Of a stretch of 64,000 nt of DNA, positions 9,718 through 18,174 are shown one piece after another. How positions within the stretch are numbered: position 1 is the first letter of the stretch; each line of letters starts with the position of its first letter. The notes beneath the pieces are model-generated. The model was not told the DNA's origin. It searched no databases and worked only from the letters and a program-made list of their open reading frames with translations. Source of the DNA: an uncultured Bacteroides sp. (GTDB lineage: Bacteria > Bacteroidota > Bacteroidia > Chitinophagales > Chitinophagaceae); assembly GCA_902168085.1 (NCBI GenBank), contig CABHOP010000011.1, positions 1 through 64,000 of the forward strand, read 5' to 3'. A program made the position numbers and the translations under genes.

Positions 9718-10113
9718 ATGTCTCAGGAAAAATTGAATTTTATAGTAGTTGATGATAGCAAGCTCGATTGTTTTATTGCTGAGAAGATAATTCAGAATTC
9801 AGGCAGGGCTGAAAAGATCAATACTTTTCAGCAGGCTACAGACGCGTTGGAACATGTTAAGAACCTGCCTTTGCCGCATGGCAAAACCATCATATTTGTG
9901 GATATACAGATGCCGGTGATGAATGGCTTTGAGTTTGTAGAATCTTTTGAAACACTACCGGATGAAACGAGGGAGGCTATTTCTATCTATATGCTTTCAT
10001 CCTCTATTAATGAAAATGATATAGCACGTGTAAGGGGGTATGCTTCGGTAAAACAGTTTCTGAACAAACCGCTAACTAATAACTCGATAGCTATGGTACT
10101 GGAGCAATTCTAA
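9718..10113 (+). CDS. Response regulator (single receiver domain)
   Basis: FIVVDDSKLDCFIAEKII...IIFVDIQMPVMNGFEFVE...MLSSS...FLNKPL. Confidence 0.9.
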   Translation: MSQEKLNFIVVDDSKLDCFIAEKIIQNSGRAEKINTFQQATDALEHVKNLPLPHGKTIIFVDIQMPVMNGFEFVESFETLPDETREAISIYMLSSSINENDIARVRGYASVKQFLNKPLTNNSIAMVLEQF

Positions 10114-10126
10114 AAGAAGCAAATAA

Positions 10127-10160
10127 AATAAGCAGGCCGGTCATCCGGCCTTATTTTTTT
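10127..10160 (+). terminator. Terminator between convergent genes
   Basis: AATAAG..GGCCGG-TCAT-CCGGCC-TTATT then T-tract; also fits the opposite strand partly. Confidence 0.75.
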
Positions 10161-11035
10161 ACTGGTGTTACAGTATAGCCGGCCTTACGCAGCAGGCTGA
10201 TGATGCCCATTTCGCCGGGTAGATGACCGGCACCAACAGCAAAGAAAACGGCGTTCGTATCCATTTTCTCTATCATGCGGGGCACCCATTTTTCATTGCG
10301 CATATCAAGGAAACCACTCAGGTCGATATCCTTTTTGCCCGATTCCTGTATCAACTTGTGCAGTGCCGGCAGGTCTTGCTTTTTATAAGCGTTTATCAAG
10401 GCTTCAAAACTATGCGGGTCTTCCTCAATGCCATTCACAGCCTCCATTATGTCTTTTATTACACTATCTACAGGCAGGTTGTCAAACAGGTCCAGTTGTT
10501 CGCTTACACTTTCAAGGCCAGTAATGTTCTTATTGGTTTTCTGGGCTTCCTGCATAATGTTTGCTTCGTAAGATTCCGGTGTATCGCAACTGGCGCCTTT
10601 AGTAGAAAACAAGGTTAGTAAGGCAATGGGTTTCATCGGCTGGAATACTTCCAGGTCCATACCCAGGCTATCGTGCACATATTTTTCAAGCTTGGCATAG
10701 TCCGCTTCTGAAAAATATTCTTTTAGTGTTTTGCCGTTTTTGTCCATCATGCCGGTTGCCACTTCCATCATCAGCGATGGTTCATCAAGGTCCATCTCAA
10801 AACACACTTCTTTGCAGGCATCAAGGCTCCTTTTCATAGCGGGTGTCCATACATAATCATCATGGCATATAAGATGTATAGTACCAAAGAGGTAAGAAGG
10901 CTGCTTCATTTCCTTACTGCTTATTTTCCAGAGCAATGTTTTTTCTGCAGCAGTAGTACCCGGCTGCGCATACGCATGCAACTGCAGCAATAACAGAAGG
11001 GGGAGGCAGATAAGGAACGTAAAGCTTCGTTTCAT
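10151..11035 (-). CDS. TraB/GumN family protein
   Basis: Signal peptide; LLWKISSKEMKQPSYLFGTIHLIC and FFAVGAGHLPGEMGIISLLRKAGYTV are typical of TraB/GumN. Confidence 0.85.
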   Translation of the reverse strand: MKRSFTFLICLPLLLLLQLHAYAQPGTTAAEKTLLWKISSKEMKQPSYLFGTIHLICHDDYVWTPAMKRSLDACKEVCFEMDLDEPSLMMEVATGMMDKNGKTLKEYFSEADYAKLEKYVHDSLGMDLEVFQPMKPIALLTLFSTKGASCDTPESYEANIMQEAQKTNKNITGLESVSEQLDLFDNLPVDSVIKDIMEAVNGIEEDPHSFEALINAYKKQDLPALHKLIQESGKKDIDLSGFLDMRNEKWVPRMIEKMDTNAVFFAVGAGHLPGEMGIISLLRKAGYTVTPVKK

Positions 11036-11038
11036 AAG

Positions 11039-11770
11039 TTACTCGAATAACAGGGTGGCTATGCCTATGCTTACGCCTATTGCCATGGCTACTATCTTTT
11101 GCCAGGTAAGCATATGGTGCTTGGTACCGCTTTCAAAGAATATGGTAGTGGAAATATGGATAAAGGCACCGGCTACTATAGGTATCAATACCATTACCAC
11201 CTGCGACATGGCATAATAATTCGTACCAAGGCTATTCGCTAAAAAGCCGGCAACAGGTGTTATCAAAGAGAAGCCTACGAGCATTATCAAAGCTTTCGAT
11301 TTGCCTTTGGTACTTGCTACCAGTATTGTAGCCAGCATAGCTTCGGGCAGTTTATGTGCAGCTACTGCTAAGTATAAAGATGGCTCTGTAGCCGTTTCTC
11401 GATAGTTAAAACCAAGCGGCAGGCCTTCCATAAAGGCATGTACGGTAAGGCCCAGCAAAATGGATGTGAGCGGCACATGATGGTCGTGCCCGGCAGGATG
11501 TATATGTACATGACCATGTTCAAGGCCGTGTGTGAAACGTTGCAATACTAATTGCAAAAAGAAACCGCCTAAAAGATAAAACCCGGCTTTACCACCCAGT
11601 TCTTCAAATGTTTCGGGCAACAGGTGCAAAAACGTTATGCTCAACAGGAATGAACCCGAAAAGGCAAGTAGCAAATGCATGCGTCTATCGTCCAGCCCTT
11701 TCATCCATAGAGGAATGCTACCACCTATAAATGTGATGATAAACAATAAAATACCGTAATAAACCTGCAT
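11039..11770 (-). CDS. ZIP family metal transporter
   Basis: MQVYYGILLFIITFIGGSIPLW...HGLEHGHVHIHPAGHDHH (His-rich loop)...HAFMEGLPLG...AAHKLPEAMLA. Start moved from 12160 because the upstream extension overlaps the divergent gene. Confidence 0.85.
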   Translation of the reverse strand: MQVYYGILLFIITFIGGSIPLWMKGLDDRRMHLLLAFSGSFLLSITFLHLLPETFEELGGKAGFYLLGGFFLQLVLQRFTHGLEHGHVHIHPAGHDHHVPLTSILLGLTVHAFMEGLPLGFNYRETATEPSLYLAVAAHKLPEAMLATILVASTKGKSKALIMLVGFSLITPVAGFLANSLGTNYYAMSQVVMVLIPIVAGAFIHISTTIFFESGTKHHMLTWQKIVAMAIGVSIGIATLLFE

Positions 11771-11881
11771 GCTACTTCTCGTTGGGGTGATCTGGACTGG
11801 TAAATGTAAGCCATTTCTTAACATTACAGCCCGGCAATTGAATTTTGCAAAAATACGTGTTTGTGTTATATTTATAAGGCA

Positions 11882-12463
11882 ATGGATTTTCTGAATATAC
11901 CAAAGCAAGAGGATATAAGACTGAAAACTGCCGGACAATTGCTGGTGGCTGAGCCGTTTTTGAGCGATCCTAACTTTTCCCGGGCTACAGTGCTGCTTTG
12001 CGACCATAGCGAAAAAGGGACAATAGGCTTTGTTATTAACAGGATCACTGACTTTAACCTGGAAGATCTGCTGCCTGAAATAGCGGTGCCTGCTATACCC
12101 ATATACACAGGTGGGCCGGTGCAGGCAGATACCATGCACATGCTGCACCGCATACCCCATTTGCTGGGCGGACAGGAGGTATGTCCCGGAATTTATTGGG
12201 GTGGGGCATTTGAAGCACTGAAAGATGCACTGATAAATAATACCTGCAATACAGATGATGTAAAGCTGTTATTGGGTTATTCCGGTTGGTCGGAAGGGCA
12301 GCTGGATACGGAAATGAAACAGGGTTCGTGGTATGTGGCAGAACCCAGCATTTCATTACTATTCGAAACCGATACCGCACAAATATGGCAGGATGCCATA
12401 CGTTCATTAGGTGCTGATTACACGCACCTGGTAAACCTGCCTGTGAATCCGCAGCTTAATTAA
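11882..12463 (+). CDS. YqgE/AlgH family protein
   Basis: GQLLVAEPFLSDPNFSRATVLLCDHSEKGTIGFVINR...IYTGGPVQADTMHMLH...GYSGWSEGQLDTEMKQGSW. Confidence 0.9.
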   Translation: MDFLNIPKQEDIRLKTAGQLLVAEPFLSDPNFSRATVLLCDHSEKGTIGFVINRITDFNLEDLLPEIAVPAIPIYTGGPVQADTMHMLHRIPHLLGGQEVCPGIYWGGAFEALKDALINNTCNTDDVKLLLGYSGWSEGQLDTEMKQGSWYVAEPSISLLFETDTAQIWQDAIRSLGADYTHLVNLPVNPQLN

Positions 12464-12509
12464 TTATTATTTTTATCACCCCATGCCGTTTTATTAACTT
12501 AGCAAGCCT

Positions 12510-13094
12510 ATGTTATTCAAATCCCGTCTTTCTGTTTTATTGGTAAGTTTCCTGTTTGTAGTTGCTGCTTGTGGCAACAAGAAACAAAAAGAAACACCGC
12601 AACCTGATGCATCCGAAGGCACTTATTTTTCTATACGCCAGTTTGTATCAGACCAATGGGAAACGTTTCACGGACAGCCCTTTGCTATAGCCAAGATAGT
12701 AACGGTGAACGGCAAGACGGACAGCATTATGACCAATGCCGATAAGCTGGATTGGGGTAGTATATTTAAAATATTTTTTGCCACAGACATCAGTGATCCG
12801 AAGTTTCTGGGTAAGTACGATTTTTCACAGTTTGCAGACGATGCTACCGCCAGCAATAACTATTACTACGAGGCTAAAGAACCGGACTTGTTTACCCGCA
12901 AGTTGCACATTATATCAGACGATGTGACAAACAAAATAAAGTCGATATATATAGAAACCGATCAGAAAACAAAATGGGGATCGCGCATACAAAGGTTGTT
13001 TTATATACCTGTTAAAACCATCAGCATACAGGAATTTGAATCTACCACTAACGGCGATAAGAAAGAATTGAGAGTTGAGTACAGATTTATGTAG
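12510..13094 (+). CDS. Hypothetical lipoprotein
   Basis: N-terminal lipobox-like FLFVVAACGNKK; no family recognised. Confidence 0.6.
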   Translation: MLFKSRLSVLLVSFLFVVAACGNKKQKETPQPDASEGTYFSIRQFVSDQWETFHGQPFAIAKIVTVNGKTDSIMTNADKLDWGSIFKIFFATDISDPKFLGKYDFSQFADDATASNNYYYEAKEPDLFTRKLHIISDDVTNKIKSIYIETDQKTKWGSRIQRLFYIPVKTISIQEFESTTNGDKKELRVEYRFM

Positions 13095-14927
13095 ATGACA
13101 AAAGAACAGTTTAGTAAAATAGTATCTTCTATACCACATCAGCCCGGCTGTTATAAATACTACGACGAGCATAGTGAATTATTATATGTAGGTAAAGCAA
13201 AAGACCTGCGAAAACGGGTTAGTTCCTATTTCAATAAAACGGTAGATAATTACAAAACCCGCAGGCTGGTTACGCTTATCAACCATATCGACTTTACCGT
13301 TACCAATAATGAGCATGATGCCTTCCTGCTCGAAAATTCACTTATCAAGCACTATCAGCCAAGGTTCAATATAGACCTGAAGGATGATAAGTCTTACCCC
13401 TACATTGTTATAAAGAAAGAGCCATTCCCTCGTGTGTTCCTTACACGCAGGGTGATACGTGATGGTTCTGAATACCTGGGCCCTTTTACCGGTGTTGCCA
13501 GGGTGCGCGAACTGTTGGGGCTGATAAAACAAAACATCCCGCTACGCACCTGCAACCTAAACTTATCGCCGGCAAACATTGCTAAAGGGAAGTTTAAAGT
13601 ATGCCTTGAGTATCACCTGGGAAATTGTAAAGGCCCTTGTGAGGGGCTGCAAACAGAACAAGACTATGCAGACAACCTGATACAGGTAAGGCATATACTG
13701 AAAGGGAATACTGGTGAGGTTATCAAGTATCTGAAAGATGAAATGATGCAAATGGCATCTGATATGCAGTTTGAAAAGGCCGGAATATTCAAACAAAAGA
13801 TTGATGACCTGCAACGGTATCAGAGCCGTTCAGCAGTTGTCAGTTCTCACCTCGGCAACCTGGATGTAGCCACCATCATCAGTGATGAAGCGAATGCTTA
13901 TGTCAATTATATGATGGTGAGCAATGGCAGTATCATCTATGCTAAGACATTGCAGGTAGAAAAGAAACTGGAAGAAGAAGATGCGGACATATTAGCATTG
14001 GCATTGGATAAAATGCGTACCACCTTTCAAAGCAATGCCACCGAAATAGTAGTACCTTTTGAAATAGATGTAACCGATGAATCTTTAAAAGTGACCGTGC
14101 CTAAAGCCGGGGATAAAAAAAAGCTGCTGGAGCTAAGCTATAAGAATGCGGAAATAACCCAGCAGGATGAAAAACGTAAAGACCTGCTGCTGATAGGGGA
14201 GGCCGCTAAACAAAATGCATCGGTAGTGCTGGAAGAGCTGCAAGATGCCTTGCAACTGATAGAATTGCCGGAACATATTGAATGTTTTGATAACTCCAAC
14301 TTCCAGGGGGCCTATCCGGTTGCCGCCATGGTGTGCTTTAAGCACGGGCAACCGTCAAAGAAAGATTACAGGCATTATCACATCAAAACCGTAGAGGGTA
14401 TTAACGACTTTGCCTCCATGTCGGAAGTTGTGTACAGGCGCTATAAAAGATTGCTGGAAGAAAAAGCGCCACTACCACAACTGGTGATAATAGATGGTGG
14501 CAAGGGACAACTGGGTGCAGCACTGGAAAGTATAGAAAAACTGGGCCTTACCGGCAGAATGACCATAGTGGGCCTGGCAAAACGTGAAGAGTCTATCTTC
14601 TTCCCCGGCGATAGTGAACCGCTACAATTGCCATATGACAGCCCGGCCCATTTACTGATAAGACGGATACGTGACGAGGTGCACCGGTTTGGCATAACGT
14701 TCCATAGGCAAACACGCAGCAAAGGCACTTTTAAAAATGAACTGGAAGGCATACAAGGCATAGGCGAGAAAACAGCCACGGAACTACTCCGCGAATTTCG
14801 TTCTGTAAAAAATATAAAGACGCTTACCGAGCGCGAACTGACCCGCGTTATCGGGGCCTCTAAAGCGCGTATCGTGTGGAGTTATTTTCATGCTAATGAA
14901 GGCGACCCCACAGCGCCGGATGCTTAA
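13095..14927 (+). CDS. uvrC: Excinuclease ABC subunit UvrC
   Basis: GIY-YIG start PGCYKYYDEHSELLYVGKAKDLRKRVSSYF; CLEYHLGNCKGPCEG; IECFDNSNFQG; IDGGKGQL; C-terminal HhH IQGIGEKTATELL. Confidence 0.97.
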   Translation: MTKEQFSKIVSSIPHQPGCYKYYDEHSELLYVGKAKDLRKRVSSYFNKTVDNYKTRRLVTLINHIDFTVTNNEHDAFLLENSLIKHYQPRFNIDLKDDKSYPYIVIKKEPFPRVFLTRRVIRDGSEYLGPFTGVARVRELLGLIKQNIPLRTCNLNLSPANIAKGKFKVCLEYHLGNCKGPCEGLQTEQDYADNLIQVRHILKGNTGEVIKYLKDEMMQMASDMQFEKAGIFKQKIDDLQRYQSRSAVVSSHLGNLDVATIISDEANAYVNYMMVSNGSIIYAKTLQVEKKLEEEDADILALALDKMRTTFQSNATEIVVPFEIDVTDESLKVTVPKAGDKKKLLELSYKNAEITQQDEKRKDLLLIGEAAKQNASVVLEELQDALQLIELPEHIECFDNSNFQGAYPVAAMVCFKHGQPSKKDYRHYHIKTVEGINDFASMSEVVYRRYKRLLEEKAPLPQLVIIDGGKGQLGAALESIEKLGLTGRMTIVGLAKREESIFFPGDSEPLQLPYDSPAHLLIRRIRDEVHRFGITFHRQTRSKGTFKNELEGIQGIGEKTATELLREFRSVKNIKTLTERELTRVIGASKARIVWSYFHANEGDPTAPDA

Positions 14928-14947
14928 TGATAGCCGCCTTTGTGATT

Positions 14948-14984
14948 TTGGTCACTTTTACCCTGTTATTTAGAGCTATCTTTG
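14948..14984 (+). promoter_or_regulatory. Candidate promoter: TTG and TATCTTTG (-7) upstream of DUF983 gene
   Basis: Exact TAnnTTTG at 14977-14984, 17 nt before the ATG; upstream TTG spacing of 26 nt is longer than the usual range. Confidence 0.4.
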
Positions 14985-15001
14985 CGTAAAAGAGTTTTTA
15001 G

Positions 15002-15412
15002 ATGTCTACACAGAAGCCGGCGTTAGTGCCAAGCATGCTAAAAGGTAAATGTCCGAATTGCCGCAAAGGAAATATGTACACCAATAAAAGTGTATTTCCA
15101 TTGGGCAAAATGATGGATATGCCTGAACGCTGCCCGGTATGTGGCCAGAAATATGAATTGGAGGTTGGTTTTTATTATGGAACAGGTTATGTAAGCTATG
15201 CGTTATCAGTAGGGCTTTTCTTTTTCAACCTGGTATGGTACTGGCTTATTTTTGGCCTGTCTTACCAGGATTACAGCATTTTTTACTATCTCATTACCAG
15301 TATCATTATTGTTATCGTGCTGCAGCCGTGGCTGATGCGCTTTTCACGTGTGTTATACTTATATATGTTTGTGAAGTATGGTAAGGGTGCTACACTTAAG
15401 ACAGAAGAGTAA
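15002..15412 (+). CDS. DUF983 family membrane protein
   Basis: Two CxxC motifs (CPNCRKG...CPVCGQKYELEVGFYYGTGYVSYAL) then TM helices. Confidence 0.85.
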   Translation: MSTQKPALVPSMLKGKCPNCRKGNMYTNKSVFPLGKMMDMPERCPVCGQKYELEVGFYYGTGYVSYALSVGLFFFNLVWYWLIFGLSYQDYSIFYYLITSIIIVIVLQPWLMRFSRVLYLYMFVKYGKGATLKTEE

Positions 15413-15461
15413 TACCTCCATTTATACAAACATTTGCATCTATCCACTATCTTAGCAGCTT

Positions 15462-16943
15462 ATGCATAAAATATTGGTAGCCAATCGTGGCGAAATTGCT
15501 CTGCGCGTTATGCGCACTGCCAGGGAAATGAATATTAAAACCGTGGCAGTATACTCAGAAGCGGACAGGAACATGCCATTTGTGCGTTATGCAGACGAAG
15601 CCGTATGTATTGGCCCTGCACCATCTGCACAGTCTTACCTGAGGGCCGATAAAATAATAGAAGTAGCCAAACAAACGGGAGCCGATGCCATCCATCCGGG
15701 TTATGGCTTCCTGAGTGAGAATGCAGGCTTTTCAAAAGCTGTGAGCGATGCCGGTTTGATATTCATAGGTCCTTCTGCCCGTTCTATAGAAATGATGGGT
15801 AGCAAGATAGCCGCCAAACAGGCTGCTAAAAAATTCAATGTACCAATGGTGCCCGGTACGGAAGACCCTGTAAAGGATGCTGCCGAGGCAAAAGAGATAG
15901 CTACCCGTATAGGTTTTCCCATACTCATCAAAGCATCGGCCGGTGGTGGTGGTAAGGGTATGCGTGTAGTAAATAACGAAGGCGAGCTGGAAGAGCAAAT
16001 GCGCATGGCAAAAAGCGAAGCCATGAGCGCGTTTGGCGATGATGCCGTTTTTATAGAAAAATATGTGGGTGCACCACGTCATATAGAGATTCAGCTTTTA
16101 GGCGATCAGCATGGTAACTATGTGTACCTGTTTGAAAGGGAGTGTTCTATTCAGCGCCGTCACCAGAAACTGATAGAAGAAGCGCCATCCAGCTGCCTGA
16201 CAGCGGATATACGCAAGGCTATGGGTGAAAGTGCTGTAGCAGTAGCGCGTTCTTGTAATTACTATGGTGCCGGTACGGTTGAGTTCCTTGTAGATGAAAA
16301 CCTTAACTACTACTTCCTGGAGATGAACACCCGTCTGCAGGTGGAACACTGTGTAACAGAAATGATAACAGGCATCGACCTGGTGAAGGAACAGATAAAA
16401 GTTGCAAGGGGAGAAAAGCTGTCATTTGGCCAGGATGATTTGAAGATGAACGGACACTCGCTGGAATTGCGTGTATGTGCAGAAGATCCGATGAACAACT
16501 TTTTGCCGGATACCGGTAAGCTGGAGATGTATCAGCCACCCAAAGGGCCGGGTGTACGCGTAGATGATGGTTATGAGCAAGGTCAGGATATTCCTATATT
16601 TTATGACCCAATGATAGCTAAACTGGTAGTGCACGCATCTACGCGCGAGGAAGCGATAGACCGCCTGTGCCGTGCTGTAGATGAATATTATATCAAGGGT
16701 ATACAAACCACGCTGAGTTTTGGTAAGTGGGCTGTGCAGACAGAACCATTCCGCTCAGGGAACTTTGATACAAAGTTTATTGAGAAGTATTTCAAACCGG
16801 AATACCTGGTAGAAGATAATGCTGATAGTGAAGCAGTTGCCGCTTTACTGGCATCTGTAGTATGGAACAAGGAAAAGAAGCCAACAGGGGTAACAAATTC
16901 TACAAACGGGCATATGCCAAACTGGAAACTGAGAAGGAAATAA
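15462..16943 (+). CDS. accC: Biotin carboxylase (acetyl-/acyl-CoA carboxylase biotin carboxylase subunit)
   Basis: KILVANRGEIALRVMRTAREM...GYGFLSENAGF...KASAGGGGKGMR...ERECSIQRRHQKLIEEAPS...EMNTRLQVEH. Confidence 0.95.
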   Translation: MHKILVANRGEIALRVMRTAREMNIKTVAVYSEADRNMPFVRYADEAVCIGPAPSAQSYLRADKIIEVAKQTGADAIHPGYGFLSENAGFSKAVSDAGLIFIGPSARSIEMMGSKIAAKQAAKKFNVPMVPGTEDPVKDAAEAKEIATRIGFPILIKASAGGGGKGMRVVNNEGELEEQMRMAKSEAMSAFGDDAVFIEKYVGAPRHIEIQLLGDQHGNYVYLFERECSIQRRHQKLIEEAPSSCLTADIRKAMGESAVAVARSCNYYGAGTVEFLVDENLNYYFLEMNTRLQVEHCVTEMITGIDLVKEQIKVARGEKLSFGQDDLKMNGHSLELRVCAEDPMNNFLPDTGKLEMYQPPKGPGVRVDDGYEQGQDIPIFYDPMIAKLVVHASTREEAIDRLCRAVDEYYIKGIQTTLSFGKWAVQTEPFRSGNFDTKFIEKYFKPEYLVEDNADSEAVAALLASVVWNKEKKPTGVTNSTNGHMPNWKLRRK

Positions 16944-16973
16944 TGTATTCAGTTATCCATAACTAATTCATAT

Positions 16974-17003
16974 AAAGCGCCTTCGGGCGCTTTTGTTTTT
17001 TCT
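16974..17003 (+). terminator. Terminator after accC
   Basis: AAAGCGCC-TTCG-GGCGCTTT followed by a T-rich stretch. Confidence 0.8.
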
Positions 17004-17083
17004 TAACAGTATGCATGCGCTTTTGGTAGCATACTTGTATTTATTTGAATGAGAAAGATAGTTGAATTTTAAAATGAGATGTT

Positions 17084-17428
17084 ATGAAAACCGGGATATT
17101 AAGCACGATTCTATTAACAGCCATGCTCGTTTTTGCAACAGGGCCTGATGCCTCTGCCGACTGTGGCAGGAAAGGGAAATGCAAAGGCCACCACAAGCAC
17201 TATAGTAAACATTATTATAAAAGGCCGCATCACAGAGATGTAGTGGTAGTACGGCATAGGCCTGTGAGAAGGGTGCACCGCAGTGCAGTAGTGGTGGCTC
17301 CGGCTCCGCGTTACAGAACACGCACGGTAGTGGTGGCACCACCGCCGCCAAGAACTGTAGTAGTAGCGCCATTGCCGCATCCGCCATTGCCACCGCGCCC
17401 ACCGTTGCCGCATCCATTGCTGAGGTAG
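17084..17428 (+). CDS. Secreted His/Arg- and Pro/Val-rich low-complexity protein
   Basis: Signal peptide MKTGILSTILLTAMLVFATGPDASA, His/Lys/Tyr-rich segment, VVVAP...PPP repeats; terminator follows. Confidence 0.6.
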   Translation: MKTGILSTILLTAMLVFATGPDASADCGRKGKCKGHHKHYSKHYYKRPHHRDVVVVRHRPVRRVHRSAVVVAPAPRYRTRTVVVAPPPPRTVVVAPLPHPPLPPRPPLPHPLLR

Positions 17429-17488
17429 AAAATACGGTATTAATAGTTGATAGTAGTGTGAGCTTCAGACGCTCAAACTACTATAATT

Positions 17489-17517
17489 TAAAAGCCCTCC
17501 AACCGGAGGGCTTTTAT
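17489..17517. terminator. Bidirectional terminator between convergent genes
   Basis: AAAAGCCCTCC-AACC-GGAGGGCTTTT. Confidence 0.8.
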
Positions 17518-18059
17518 CATTTCTCAATGTCTGCTATCAGCTCTTTGCTTAGTGGCTTTACTTTCGACATATACACGCCTACCAGTTCGCCCTTCTCATT
17601 TATAAGATATTTCTGAAAATTCCATTTCACTTCGCTGTCAGCATATTTGTTGTAAGCCTTTTGCGTCAGCCATTGATATATTGGTGCCTTATCATCACCT
17701 TTTACAGATATTTTGGCAGCCATAGGAAACGTTACGCCATAGTTCTTTTTGCAAAAACCGGCTATTTCTGCATTCGTACCCGGTTCTTGTGCACCAAAGT
17801 TGTTGGCCGGAAAGCCTACCACTACCAGTTTGCCTTTATATTTTTCCGATAGTGCCTGCAGGTCTTCGTATTGAGGTGTGTAACCACATTCAGAAGCTGT
17901 ATTAACAATCAGTATTTTTTTGCCTTTGAAGCTTGAAAAGTCGATAGTACCGCCAGAAAGGCCTTCTACTTTAAAATCATAAATGCTGGCAGGAACATCG
18001 TTTTTAGGCTCCGGTGCAAAAAAGAAAAACTTGAAGAATAGCAGGACACTTAGTAACAT
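17517..18059 (-). CDS. Glutathione peroxidase family protein
   Basis: ILIVNTASECGYTPQYEDLQAL...VVGFPANNFGAQEPGTNAEI...KWNFQKYLINEKGE. Confidence 0.9.
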   Translation of the reverse strand: MLLSVLLFFKFFFFAPEPKNDVPASIYDFKVEGLSGGTIDFSSFKGKKILIVNTASECGYTPQYEDLQALSEKYKGKLVVVGFPANNFGAQEPGTNAEIAGFCKKNYGVTFPMAAKISVKGDDKAPIYQWLTQKAYNKYADSEVKWNFQKYLINEKGELVGVYMSKVKPLSKELIADIEK

Positions 18060-18159
18060 ATGTGCTTTTGTTTAGATAATCAACAAACAATACAGAAAAA
18101 AGTTGCGGCAAACCTAAGGACAAATCGTGAAACCGTATGTTAATGCAAGCCTTTAGTAC

Positions 18160-18167
18160 TATTTTTG
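18160..18167 (+). promoter_or_regulatory. Candidate -7 element TATTTTTG
   Basis: Exact TAnnTTTG, 8 nt before the predicted start at 18175; no clear upstream -33 element seen. Confidence 0.35.
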
Positions 18168-18174
18168 GCAGCAA

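Noticed and set aside
11771-12160. N-terminal extension of the ZIP transporter ORF
   Set aside because: Overlaps the divergent YqgE gene and lacks similarity to ZIP proteins; true start placed at 11770.
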